Source: Kutzneria kofuensis
Lineage (GTDB): Bacteria > Actinomycetota > Actinomycetes > Mycobacteriales > Pseudonocardiaceae
Direction of reading: 5' to 3'
Assembly (NCBI RefSeq): GCF_014203355.1
Contig: NZ_JACHIR010000001.1
Coordinates: 3,536,038 to 3,600,037, forward strand
Length of the DNA stretch: 64,000 nucleotides
Positions 36,437 to 44,332 of the stretch are shown here, one piece after another (positions within the stretch are counted from its first letter, which is position 1; each line of letters starts with the position of its first letter). The notes below the pieces were generated by a model, which saw only the letters and a list, made by a program, of their open reading frames with translations, did no database searches and was not told the DNA's origin. The translations under genes were made by a program, and so were the position numbers.

Positions 36437-37188
36437 TGCTCGACTTCGAGTTCGCTGTCGTCGTACACCAGCTCGGCCACCGGCACCGGCGATCCGGTGT
36501 CGACCTCGGCTTCGGAGTGCGCGCCGCAGCCGTACTCCACGTGCACGACATGGCCGTCCGCGGGCGTGATCTCGTTGGTGCACACGCCGAACGCGCCGCC
36601 CAGGCTGCCGGCCAACTGCTGGTAGAAGCCGCACGTGCCGCAGGCGGCCGGCGCGCTGCGGGCCATGTCGCTGCGCGGCCCGAAGTCGCCACCCTCCCAG
36701 CGGCGGGCCGACTCCAGCCGGCCGAACCGGGACAGCACCCGCACCCGGCCGAGACCGACCTCGCGGGCGACCTCCTCCACCGCCGGGTCGTCCGACTCCA
36801 GGTAGCCGGGCACCAGCCGCGGGTCGTCCGGCGTCGTCGGCATCAGGTCGCCCACGCCGAGGTCGCCGGCGCGGACACGCTCGCCCCACGGCACCCAGTC
36901 CGGCGCCACCAGCGAGTCGGGGCCGGGCAGCAGCACGACCTCGCTGATCGTCACCGGGTCCTCGTCGCCGCCGGTGGTCGCGATGGTCACGGCCCAGCGC
37001 CAGCCGTCGTAGCCGGGGTGCGAGGCCTCGAACAGGTGTGTGACCGACGCCTCATCCTCGGCGAGGACGCCGGCGTGCGCGCCGATCGGCTCGTCGCCGG
37101 CCTCCTGCTGGGCGGCGGCCCTGGCCAGCTCGACAACCGATGCCAGGACCGGGTTCGGGGGCTGCTCACTGGTGGTCGGTGCGGTCAC
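36433..37188 (-). CDS. DUF3027 protein
   Basis: 251 aa soluble protein. ASHPGYDGWRWAVTIATTGG, VTISEVVLLPGPDSLVAPDWVPWGERVRAGDLGVGDL-type sequence (in pieces) and the Cys pair region CGTCGFYQQLAG plus VCTNEITPADG and GCGAHSE, which together suggest a zinc site, are typical of DUF3027. The C-terminus is acidic. GTG start; the stop overlaps the ATPase start by four bases. Conserved actinobacterial gene of unknown function; coupling suggests it works with the ATPase. Confidence 0.8.
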   Translation of the reverse strand: MTAPTTSEQPPNPVLASVVELARAAAQQEAGDEPIGAHAGVLAEDEASVTHLFEASHPGYDGWRWAVTIATTGGDEDPVTISEVVLLPGPDSLVAPDWVPWGERVRAGDLGVGDLMPTTPDDPRLVPGYLESDDPAVEEVAREVGLGRVRVLSRFGRLESARRWEGGDFGPRSDMARSAPAACGTCGFYQQLAGSLGGAFGVCTNEITPADGHVVHVEYGCGAHSEAEVDTGSPVPVAELVYDDSELEVEQ

Positions 37189-37243
37189 CCGTCGATTGTG
37201 CCGCACGCGGGGAACGCCGATGCACACGTGTCACGCTCTTGAG

Positions 37244-37993
37244 ATGCGCGCAGCCCTGCTGTCACTTGCCGTGGTGTTGGTCACGGCCTGCGCCGCGCCC
37301 GGCGGACCCCCGCACCTGCGGGTCGAGGTGCTCGGCACGATCCCGCACGACACGTCGGCCTTCACGGAAGGTTACGAACTGGCCGACGGAGTGCTCTACG
37401 AGAGCACCGGGCTGACCGGTTCCTCCACGCTGCGCGCCGTGGACCCGCGGACCGGGCGGGTCGTCAAGAGCGTCGCCCTGCCGCCGGACTACTTCGGCGA
37501 GGGCATCGCCGTGGTCGGCGACAAGATCTGGCAGCTGACGTGGCAGCAGAACGTGGCGATGCTGCGTGATCGCGCAACGCTTCAGCAGGTCAGCACCGCG
37601 TCGTACCAGGACGAGGGCTGGGGCCTCTGCTACGACGGCAAGCGCCTGGTGATGAGCGACGGCACGTCGCTGCTGACCTTCCGCGACCCGTCGACGTTCG
37701 CCGTGACCGGGCACGTGCAGGTCGACTACCAGGGCCGGCTGAACGAGCTGGAGTGCGTCGACGGCTCGGTGTGGGCCAACGTGTACCCCACGAAAACGAT
37801 CATTCGGGTGGATCCGGCCAGCGGCGCCGTGCAGGGCGTGGCCGACCTGTCGAAGCTCGGTCCGACCGGCGACACCGCCCCTGACGACGTGCTGAACGGC
37901 ATCTCGGTGGCGCCGGACCCCGGCCAGTTCCTCGTCACCGGCAAGCGTTGGCCCCTTGCGTACCGGGTGAGGTTCGTACGCGACGGCTCCTAG
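37244..37993 (+). CDS. Glutaminyl-peptide cyclotransferase, lipoprotein
   Basis: 249 aa. A signal peptide ending in the lipobox VTAC (Cys16) precedes a beta-propeller glutamine cyclotransferase domain: FTEGYELADGVLYESTGLTG, GDKIWQLTWQ, DEGWGLCYDGKRLVMSDG, LNELECVDGSVWANVYPT and LNGISVAPDPGQFLVTGKRWP. The family cyclises N-terminal Gln of peptides or proteins to pyroglutamate, here on the outer face of the membrane. ATG 37244; divergent from DUF3027 by 55 bp. Confidence 0.9.
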   Translation: MRAALLSLAVVLVTACAAPGGPPHLRVEVLGTIPHDTSAFTEGYELADGVLYESTGLTGSSTLRAVDPRTGRVVKSVALPPDYFGEGIAVVGDKIWQLTWQQNVAMLRDRATLQQVSTASYQDEGWGLCYDGKRLVMSDGTSLLTFRDPSTFAVTGHVQVDYQGRLNELECVDGSVWANVYPTKTIIRVDPASGAVQGVADLSKLGPTGDTAPDDVLNGISVAPDPGQFLVTGKRWPLAYRVRFVRDGS

Positions 37994-38010
37994 TGCGGCA
38001 GGATTGAGGG

Positions 38011-39729
38011 GTGACCGCCGACCACTCCGACCCCGGCCGGCCCCGGCGCGGCTGGGGCGGGGCCAGCCGACGGCGCCAGCAGTCCGGGCAGAACGACCCG
38101 GATCTGGTCGCCGAGTGGTCGCACGCGCCCAAGCCGCCGACGCGGCCGATGCGGCGGTACCCGTGGCAGGAGGAGGAACCTCCGACCTATCGCACGGCTC
38201 CCCCGCGGCGTGAGGAACCCACGTACCGGCAGGGTCCGCCTGAGCCGCCGCCCACGTACCGGCAGGCGCCGCCGCCTCCGCAGCAGGGGCACCGGTTCGT
38301 GCCGCCCGAGCAGCCGTCGAGCGGGCCCCGCACGCCGAAGAAGCTGACCGTGACCCGGGTCGCGGTGTTCCGCAGTCGGCAGCTGGGACAGCGTGGCGTC
38401 GAGGCGTTCCGGCGCGCCCTGCACGCCGACGGCGCCGACCAGTCCGGGCTCGCGGCGCTGACGTGGGCCGTGATGCTCAACTACGCGACCGACGCCACGC
38501 TGGCGGTCGCGCTGGCCAACACTCTGTTCTTCTCCGCCGCGACCGGCGAGAGCCAGGGCAAGGTCGCCCTGTACCTGCTGATCACGGTCGCGCCGTTCGC
38601 CGTGATCGCGCCGATCATCGGTCCGATGCTGGACCGCATCCAGCACGGCCGACGGCTCGCTCTGGCCGTCTCCTGCTTCGGGCAGGCGCTGCTGGCCGTG
38701 GTCATGGCGCTGCACTTCGACGACTGGGGCCTGTACCCGGCGGCGCTGGGCGTCATGGTGCTGTCCAAGTCGTTCAACGTGCTCAAGGCGGCCGTGACGC
38801 CGCGGGTGCTGCCGCCGGACATCACGCTGGTCAAGACCAACGCCCGGCTCACCGTGTTCGGCCTCGCCGCCGCCGGTGTGTTCGGCGCGCTGGCCGCCGG
38901 CTTCGCCAAGCTGTTCAACTCACCGGGCGCGCTGTGGTTCACGGCGATCCTCTGCGTCGCCGATGCCGTGCTCTGCCTGCGGATTCCCGCCTGGGTCGAG
39001 GTCACCGAGGGCGAGGTGCCGACGTCGCTGCGGGCCGAGCCCCGGCAGAAGACCCGGCAGCCACTGGGGCGTCAGGTCGTGATGGCGCTGTGGGGCAACG
39101 GCACGATTCGCGTGCTGACCGGGTTCCTGACCCTGTTCGCCGCCTTCGTGATCAAGGCGCAGACCGAGCGCGACCACGCCCCGCTCGAACAGATCCTGCT
39201 GCTCGGGCTCATCGGCGCCGCCGCCGGCCTCGGCAACTTCCTCGGCAACGGCATCGGCGCGCGCATACAGTTCGGCCGCCCCGACCAAGTGATCATCAGT
39301 TGTCTCAGCGCCGTGCTGGGGATGACCGTGATCGCCGCCCTGCTCCCCGGCGTGCCGACAGTGGTGGCCCTCGCCCTCGTCGGCGCCGTCGGCAGCGCGC
39401 TGGCCAAGATCAGCCTCGACGCCACCATCCAGGACGACCTCCCCGAGCAGTCGCGGGCGTCGGCCTTCGGCCGGTCCGAGACGATCCTCCAGTTCGGCTG
39501 GGTCTTCGGCGGGGCGCTCGGCGTGCTGCTGCCCGCCCAGTACTGGATCGGCTTCGCCGTCATCGGGCTGTGCCTGGCCGCCGGGCTGGCGCAGACCGTC
39601 ATGGTCAACCGGGACAGCACCCTGCTGCCGTGGCTGGGCCGGCGGCGGCCGCTGAAGTCGGATCCGGTGACTCGCCCCAACCACCACCGACCCGCTCCCG
39701 GCGCAGCAGCACCCGGTCCGCCGCAGTAG
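38011..39729 (+). CDS. MFS-fold membrane protein with Pro-rich N-terminus (Rv0876c-like)
   Basis: 572 aa. The first ~110 residues are a cytoplasmic Pro/Arg/Tyr-rich tail with repeated PTYR/TYRQ-PP units; about twelve helices follow (MLNYATDATLAVALANTLFF; LYLLITVAPFAVIAPIIGPMLDRI; and others). The DRIQHGRR loop is MFS-like. Size, tail and neighbours (DUF2771 next) match mycobacterial Rv0876c from memory. GTG start, 17 bp after the cyclotransferase stop. Substrate unknown; its conservation suggests a housekeeping role in the envelope. Confidence 0.85.
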   Translation: MTADHSDPGRPRRGWGGASRRRQQSGQNDPDLVAEWSHAPKPPTRPMRRYPWQEEEPPTYRTAPPRREEPTYRQGPPEPPPTYRQAPPPPQQGHRFVPPEQPSSGPRTPKKLTVTRVAVFRSRQLGQRGVEAFRRALHADGADQSGLAALTWAVMLNYATDATLAVALANTLFFSAATGESQGKVALYLLITVAPFAVIAPIIGPMLDRIQHGRRLALAVSCFGQALLAVVMALHFDDWGLYPAALGVMVLSKSFNVLKAAVTPRVLPPDITLVKTNARLTVFGLAAAGVFGALAAGFAKLFNSPGALWFTAILCVADAVLCLRIPAWVEVTEGEVPTSLRAEPRQKTRQPLGRQVVMALWGNGTIRVLTGFLTLFAAFVIKAQTERDHAPLEQILLLGLIGAAAGLGNFLGNGIGARIQFGRPDQVIISCLSAVLGMTVIAALLPGVPTVVALALVGAVGSALAKISLDATIQDDLPEQSRASAFGRSETILQFGWVFGGALGVLLPAQYWIGFAVIGLCLAAGLAQTVMVNRDSTLLPWLGRRRPLKSDPVTRPNHHRPAPGAAAPGPPQ

Positions 39730-39742
39730 CGAGGCAACCGAC

Positions 39743-39892
39743 GCCCACGTGAGTGGCTCACTTGCCCCTGGCAGCCACCTGAGTGGCTCACTTGCCTCTG
39801 GCAGCCACATGAGTGGCTCACGTGGCGCTGGGGCAGCCATATGAGTGGCTTACGTGGCGCTGGTAGCCACATGAGTGGCTCATGTGCGCTGG
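39743..39892 (+). repeat. Five-copy 28-31-bp tandem repeat with internal hairpins
   Basis: Five imperfect units (starting near 39743, 39771, 39801, 39832 and 39863) each contain AGCCAC-ATGA-GTGGCT or a close variant, then CTCAC and TGGCGCTGG. The inverted repeat in each unit can form a 6-bp hairpin. It lies just after the MFS gene and before DUF2771. No ribosome site or protein is linked to it. Confidence 0.9.
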
Positions 39893-39937
39893 GCCGCCCC
39901 GGTGGCCAAGGGACCGTCTCCCGTAGGCTCGGCGGAT

Positions 39938-40420
39938 GTGAGCGTGAAACGCCTTGTCCCGCTGGTGTTGGCCGGAGCGGGGGTGCTGGCCTCGGCGTGT
40001 TCGGCGCCGCCGCTGCCGCAGGTGACCTTCTTCGCGGTGAACACCACCGCCGTCACGGGGCCGTCCGAGTACTGCGACCTGCGGGTCGACAAGTGCGCGG
40101 TCGACCCGTCCGCCGGCGCGACGCTGGCGGTGCCGCCGAACAAGCCGCTGCAGATCTCCGTGCCCACCGAGGTCGGCGACGCCGCGTGGCAGGTGGTGTT
40201 CAAGTACAAGCTGAACGGCCAGGAGCAGCAGGAGCGCAGCAGTGTGTTCGCCCGGGGCGAGCGGCTCGCGTACACGCTGGCGGTGCCGGCCGGGGGCCAG
40301 CTGGAGACCGCCGAGGTGCAGCGCTACGCCGGCGTGATGACGCTCAACCCGAACACCGGTGAGCCGCAGTTCGTCGTCGGCGCGAGCTGGGTCCTGTCGG
40401 TGGCGGGTCAGTCCGGCTGA
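39938..40420 (+). CDS. DUF2771 lipoprotein
   Basis: 160 aa. The signal peptide VKRLVPLVLAGAGVLASAC ends in a lipobox-like SAC. The mature part (FFAVNTTAVTGPSEYCDLRVDKC, LAVPPNKPLQISVPTEVGDAAWQVVF) fits DUF2771, exported proteins found beside the Rv0876c-like MFS gene (Rv0875c from memory). GTG 39938 is chosen; another GTG lies two codons later. A hairpin follows. Function unknown. Confidence 0.8.
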   Translation: MSVKRLVPLVLAGAGVLASACSAPPLPQVTFFAVNTTAVTGPSEYCDLRVDKCAVDPSAGATLAVPPNKPLQISVPTEVGDAAWQVVFKYKLNGQEQQERSSVFARGERLAYTLAVPAGGQLETAEVQRYAGVMTLNPNTGEPQFVVGASWVLSVAGQSG

Positions 40421-40426
40421 GCGGAA

Positions 40427-40452
40427 CCGGCGGGAGGCTCGCCTCCCGCCGG
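40427..40452. terminator. Bidirectional terminator between DUF2771 and csp genes
   Basis: CCGGCGGGAGGC and its complement, 12-bp arms with a 2-base centre, sit between two converging stop codons. Confidence 0.85.
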
Positions 40453-40463
40453 GCGACCCGGGT

Positions 40464-40850
40464 TTACGGGTCGAGGTCCCTGGCGACGCCGCGGACCAGC
40501 TCCGCGATCAGCTTCGACGTCTTGCGGTCCGGGTAGCGGCCGCGACGCAGGTCCGGCTGGACCTTCGCCTCGAGCACCTTGATCATGTCCTCGATCAGTC
40601 CGTGCAGCTCCTCGGCCGGACGGCGCTTGGCCTCCGCCACCGACGGCGGGGCGTCGACCAGCCGCACCGACAGCGCCTGCGGACCGCGCCGGCCCTCGGC
40701 CATGCCGAACTCGATGCGCTGGCCGGTCTTCAGGCCCGCGACCCCGGGTGGCAACGCGGACGCACGAACGTAGACGTCCTCGCCACCGTCCTGGGTGACG
40801 AAGCCGAATCCCTTTTCCGTGTCGTACCACTTGACCCTGCCGGTCGGCAC
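40464..40850 (-). CDS. Long cold-shock-domain protein (CspB/Rv0871-like)
   Basis: 128 aa. Residues 1-65 are a cold-shock domain: [28 protein letters not shown] holds RNP1 (KGFGFV) and RNP2 (VYVRAS, with Arg for the usual His). The extra ~60 C-terminal residues are helical and charged ([23 protein letters not shown]), unlike short CspA proteins but like mycobacterial CspB. It binds single-stranded RNA or DNA. GTG 40848-40850 follows GGAGAGG by about eight bases. Confidence 0.9.
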   Translation of the reverse strand: MPTGRVKWYDTEKGFGFVTQDGGEDVYVRASALPPGVAGLKTGQRIEFGMAEGRRGPQALSVRLVDAPPSVAEAKRRPAEELHGLIEDMIKVLEAKVQPDLRRGRYPDRKTSKLIAELVRGVARDLDP

Positions 40851-40967
40851 TGTCCTCACCTCTCCGCTGCACACAACGAACGCGCCCGGGGACCGTGCCC
40901 AGGGCGCGAACCTCAAGGGTAGGGCATCGACGGCGGCGTCGGGGCCTCGTCGAGTTACGCTGACGGC

Positions 40968-41180
40968 ATGACGAGGTCTGCGCCCGGCGGCAAGCTGATG
41001 CCGCTGTCCATGGTGATCTTCGCGCTGGGCCTGGTGGCGCTGGCGGTGATCTTCGCCCTGTACGCCAGCGGCGCACGGGACCTGCCGCTGTGGCTCAACC
41101 TCGCCGGCGTCGTGCTCACCCCGATCGGCCTGGCCCTGGGCCTGGTCGCGGTGTTCCTGCAGAACCGCCGCCGCGCCTGA
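40968..41180 (+). CDS. Small two-helix membrane protein
   Basis: 70 aa with two membrane segments ([19 protein letters not shown] and [20 protein letters not shown]) and a basic tail (QNRRRA). Divergent from the cold-shock gene, the place of Rv0870c in M. tuberculosis (from memory, a longer protein). Function unknown. Confidence 0.75.
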   Translation: MTRSAPGGKLMPLSMVIFALGLVALAVIFALYASGARDLPLWLNLAGVVLTPIGLALGLVAVFLQNRRRA

Positions 41181-41182
41181 CG

Positions 41183-41815
41183 TCAGCCGGCCATCGGTTC
41201 CACGAACCGGCCCGCGTTGTCGGCCAGCCAGGCGGGGAACTGCTCCAGGCTGGTCAGGACCACCTCGGCGCCGGCGTCCACGAGTTCGCGCCGATCGCAC
41301 GGCCCGGTCGTGACAGCGACCGAAACGGCGTCGGCGTCCAGAGCGCCGTGGACGTCACCGACGTGGTCGCCGACGTAGATCGACGCGCCCTGCTCGCGCA
41401 GCACAGCGCCCTTGGCGGAGGACCACAGCTCCCCGCGAAGGTGGTCGACGTGCCAGCCGAGGGCCTCGACGTGCAGTCGGGCATTGGGTTCGAACTTGCC
41501 GGTGACAACGACGACGCGGCCGTCACGTTCGCGGACGGCGGCCATGGCCTCCTCGGCGCCGGGCATGGCGACGGTGGTGGCGATCACGACGGTCGGGTAC
41601 AGCGCCCGGTAGCGGTCCATCAGCGCGGGAATGATCGCCTCGTCCATGCCGGCGTCGCGGAACATGTCCTGCAGCGGCGGCCCGAGGCGGGACGCGAAGT
41701 CCGAGCCGTCGAGCGGGACGCCGAACTCGGCGCCTACCTGGTCGATGGCCGCGGCCACACCGGGCCTGGCGTCGATGAGGGTCATGTCCAGGTCGAATCC
41801 GACGGTCAGCGCCAC
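41183..41815 (-). CDS. HAD-family hydrolase
   Basis: 210 aa. [13 protein letters not shown] is motif I (nucleophile Asp and general acid Asp), VVVVTGK motif II, and [13 protein letters not shown] motif IV; Lys is supplied around SSAKGAV. A helical cap follows motif I, so it belongs to the phosphoglycolate-phosphatase-like subgroup; substrate unknown. GTG 41813-41815 chosen with AGGG eight bases upstream. Converges on the small membrane gene with 2 bp between stops. Confidence 0.87.
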   Translation of the reverse strand: MALTVGFDLDMTLIDARPGVAAAIDQVGAEFGVPLDGSDFASRLGPPLQDMFRDAGMDEAIIPALMDRYRALYPTVVIATTVAMPGAEEAMAAVRERDGRVVVVTGKFEPNARLHVEALGWHVDHLRGELWSSAKGAVLREQGASIYVGDHVGDVHGALDADAVSVAVTTGPCDRRELVDAGAEVVLTSLEQFPAWLADNAGRFVEPMAG

Positions 41816-41861
41816 GCTTCGCACCCTAGCTGTTGACACGAGCCCTTTTCGTGTCCAGCCA

Positions 41862-41888
41862 CTTGACATGACGCCGACAAATGTCAAG
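41862..41888. promoter_or_regulatory. Probable TetR operator
   Basis: CTTGACAT-N11-ATGTCAAG is a perfect inverted repeat ending 8 bp before the TetR GTG start. It includes TTGACA, which can serve as a -35 box. Its place suggests control of the TetR-R2lox operon. Confidence 0.65.
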
Positions 41889-41896
41889 CTGAGGAC

Positions 41897-42493
41897 GTGA
41901 ACCAGGTCACACCCTTCGTCGAGCGGGTACGGGAATCGCTGCGGACCCAGCTACTCGACGCCGCCGCGGACCTGCTCGCCGACCGCGGCTTTCGCGGGCT
42001 GCGGATGGCCGACGTCGCCGCGGCGACCGGCGTGAGCCGGCAGACCGTGCACAACGAGTTCGGCACCAAGGAGGCGTTGGTCAACGCCGTCGCCGCGCAC
42101 ACGGTCGCCGATTTCCTCGAGGGCGTGGCGCAGCGCTTCACCGACGCCGACGACGTGCACAGCGGCATCGCAGCGGCGGTGCGTCACACCTTGACCCACG
42201 CCACGGAGAACCGGCTGGTCAACGCCATCCTCACCGGCACCGACGCCGAAGACCTGCTGCCACTGCTGACCACCAAGGGACGGCCGGTGCTGATGCCCGC
42301 CGTCGATCTGCTCACGGAGCTGTGGCGGCCTCGCATGCCGTGGTTGCCGGACAGGGAGATCCGGCTGCTGGCCGAGGCCGGCATGCGGCTGACGGTCAGC
42401 CACCTGCTGACGCCCACCGGCACGGTCGACGAGGCCGTCGCCACGATCACCGCCCTGATGCGCCGACTGATCCCGGAGGCCCCTGATGACTGA
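41897..42493 (+). CDS. TetR-family regulator, partner of R2lox
   Basis: 198 aa. [42 protein letters not shown] is split here as the TetR helix-turn-helix ([20 protein letters not shown], residues ~36-55). The rest is the ligand domain. It overlaps the R2lox gene by eight bases and lies in the same operon, the order seen for Rv0232-Rv0233 in M. tuberculosis (from memory). Likely autorepressor of the pair. Confidence 0.88.
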   Translation: MNQVTPFVERVRESLRTQLLDAAADLLADRGFRGLRMADVAAATGVSRQTVHNEFGTKEALVNAVAAHTVADFLEGVAQRFTDADDVHSGIAAAVRHTLTHATENRLVNAILTGTDAEDLLPLLTTKGRPVLMPAVDLLTELWRPRMPWLPDREIRLLAEAGMRLTVSHLLTPTGTVDEAVATITALMRRLIPEAPDD

Positions 42494-43427
42494 CCTGCGC
42501 CGGACCGGATTCCACTCGCTGCGCGGCCGCTTCGACTGGGACCACCTGCCGCTGCGGCTGTTCGCCAAGGGCAACGCCAGGTTCTGGAACCCCGCCGACA
42601 TCGACTTCGGCCAGGACGCGCACGACTGGGCGGAGCTGACCGACGCGCAGCGGGAGAACGCCACCTACCTGGTGGCGATGTTCGTCGCCGGCGAGGAGGC
42701 CGTCACCGAGGACATCCAGCCGTTCATGCGGGCGATGGCGGCCGAGGGCCGCATGGGCGACGAGATGTATCTCACGCAGTTCGCGTACGAGGAGGCCCGG
42801 CACACCGAGGTTTTCCGGCGCTGGATGGACGCCGTCGGCCTGACCGAGGACCTGCACGCCTACGTCGCCGACAACCCCGGCTACCGCACGATCTTCTACG
42901 AGGAGCTGCCGGCGGCGCTGCGGCTGCTGGAGCACGACCACAGCCCGGCGGCGCAGATCAGGGCCAGCGTCACCTACAACCACATCGTCGAGGGAACGCT
43001 GGCGCTGACCGGCTACTACGCGTGGAACAAGGTGTGCAAGAGCCGTGGCATCCTGCCGGGGATGCAGGAGCTGGTCCGCCGCATCGGCGACGACGAGCGC
43101 CGGCACATGGCGTGGGGCACCTTCACCTGCCGCCGGCACGTCGCCGCCGACGACGCCAACTGGGACATCGTCACGCAGCGCATGGGCGAGCTGGTGCCGC
43201 ACGCGCTCGGCGCCATCCAGTGGGTGCTCGACCACGTCGACCAGACCGCCTTCGACCTCGAGGTGACGGAGTTCGTCGGGTACGCCGGCGAGCGCGCGCA
43301 GCGCCGGCTGGGCGCGATCGACTCGGCCCGCGGCGCCGACGTGTCCAAGATCGACCTGGACTACATGCCGGAACGCCTGGAGGACCAGTTCGGCGCCGAG
43401 GACGCGGCGGCGCTGGCGGAGATCTAG
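42486..43427 (+). CDS. R2-like ligand-binding oxidase (R2lox)
   Basis: 313 aa ferritin-like protein related to ribonucleotide reductase R2. The Mn/Fe ligands are E70, E103, H106, E169, E204 and H207 (in [25 protein letters not shown]). V73 and Y164 sit where R2lox forms its Val-Tyr cross-link, separating it from true NrdB, which has no such pair and a different tyrosyl site. R2lox binds a fatty acid and performs two-electron oxidation; its physiological substrate is unknown. ATG 42486; a relic of an NRAMP gene follows. Confidence 0.9.
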   Translation: MTDLRRTGFHSLRGRFDWDHLPLRLFAKGNARFWNPADIDFGQDAHDWAELTDAQRENATYLVAMFVAGEEAVTEDIQPFMRAMAAEGRMGDEMYLTQFAYEEARHTEVFRRWMDAVGLTEDLHAYVADNPGYRTIFYEELPAALRLLEHDHSPAAQIRASVTYNHIVEGTLALTGYYAWNKVCKSRGILPGMQELVRRIGDDERRHMAWGTFTCRRHVAADDANWDIVTQRMGELVPHALGAIQWVLDHVDQTAFDLEVTEFVGYAGERAQRRLGAIDSARGADVSKIDLDYMPERLEDQFGAEDAAALAEI

Positions 43428-43429
43428 CC

Positions 43430-43564
43430 CCCGGCGGCGGGGCGACGCTGCTGCCGGCGATCCTCGTGCTGGCCGTCGGCGCGGATCCGACCAGGGCCCT
43501 GGTGCTGTTGATCGCCGGGGTCGTGATCACCCTCAACGTGGCACTAGCCATACTTACGGCGTGA
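43430..43564 (+). pseudogene. Relic of NRAMP (MntH-like) transporter C-terminus
   Basis: The stretch has an open frame reading GATLLPAILVLAVGADPTRA then LVLLIAGVVITLNVALAILT, but no start codon with a ribosome site. The first part matches the NRAMP segment LPAIxVLAxGxDPTRALVL and the second the last helix of NRAMP proteins (VxxALIxALNxxLI); the region between (usually SQVVLSFGIPFALVPL and a loop) is missing. This looks like a decayed transporter gene with an internal deletion. Its stop overlaps the start of the next gene by GTGA. Confidence 0.5.
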
Positions 43565-44328
43565 CCCGGCGTATCACTCGTCGAGCCGCGCTCGGAATCG
43601 CCGCGACCACCGCCCTGGCCGGGTGCTCCGGACCGCCGACTGCCGCTCCCACCCCCAGCGCGACGACGCGTTCCACGACGACAACGCCGCCGGTCACCAC
43701 CACCACGACCACCACCGCCACCCCGGGCGGACCGGCGGTCGAGGTCGTGCGGGCGTCGAGCGGCCGGCCGGAGGTCGCGTTGACGTTCCACGGCGCCGGC
43801 CCGCTGGACATCACCCGCCAGGTGCTCAAGCTGCTGGCCCAGCACGACGCCAAGATCACCGTGTTCGCCGTCGGCACCTGGCTGCAGGCCACCCCGGACG
43901 GCGCGCGCATGGTCCGCGACGGCGGCCACGAGCTCGGCAACCACACCTGGAGCCACCCGGACCTGGAGAGCTACCAGCCGGGTCCGATGCTCACCGAGAT
44001 CGAACGCTGCCGGGACGCACTGTCCACAGTGGCCGGAACACCGGGCACGTTCTTCCGCCAGTCGCAGGGACAGCATGCCACCGCCCGTGAGCTCGCGGCG
44101 GCCGGCAAGGCCGGCTACGCCAGGACCCTGTCCTACGACGTGGATTCCCTGGACTGGACGGATCCCGGCGCGGCCGCGATCCGCCGGGCGGCGGGCGCCG
44201 CCAAGGCGGGCAGCGTGGTGAGCATGCACCTGGGCCATCCCGGCACCGTGCAGGCGCTGCCCGGCATCCTGACCGATCTCGCCGCCCGGGGCCTGACCCC
44301 GGTGACCGCGACCGAACTGCTGAGGTGA
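43561..44328 (+). CDS. NodB-fold polysaccharide deacetylase-like lipoprotein with altered active site
   Basis: 255 aa. Twin-arginine-like RRITRRAALG, then lipobox LAGC (Cys22) and a Thr/Pro linker lead to a NodB domain: HELGNHTWSHPDL keeps the H-(S/T)-x-x-H zinc motif, and SMHLGHPG the late His. The catalytic TFDDGP reads TFHGAGP, losing both Asp residues, and FRPP becomes FRQS. It may bind rather than cut glycan, or use a different mechanism. Starts at GTG 43561, coupled to the relic; five bases before the propeller gene start. Confidence 0.85.
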   Translation: MTRRITRRAALGIAATTALAGCSGPPTAAPTPSATTRSTTTTPPVTTTTTTTATPGGPAVEVVRASSGRPEVALTFHGAGPLDITRQVLKLLAQHDAKITVFAVGTWLQATPDGARMVRDGGHELGNHTWSHPDLESYQPGPMLTEIERCRDALSTVAGTPGTFFRQSQGQHATARELAAAGKAGYARTLSYDVDSLDWTDPGAAAIRRAAGAAKAGSVVSMHLGHPGTVQALPGILTDLAARGLTPVTATELLR

Positions 44329-44332
44329 GAAG

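Noticed and set aside
39743-39892. CRISPR array
   Set aside because: The repeats are directly adjacent with no spacers, and no cas genes are near. It is a tandem repeat.
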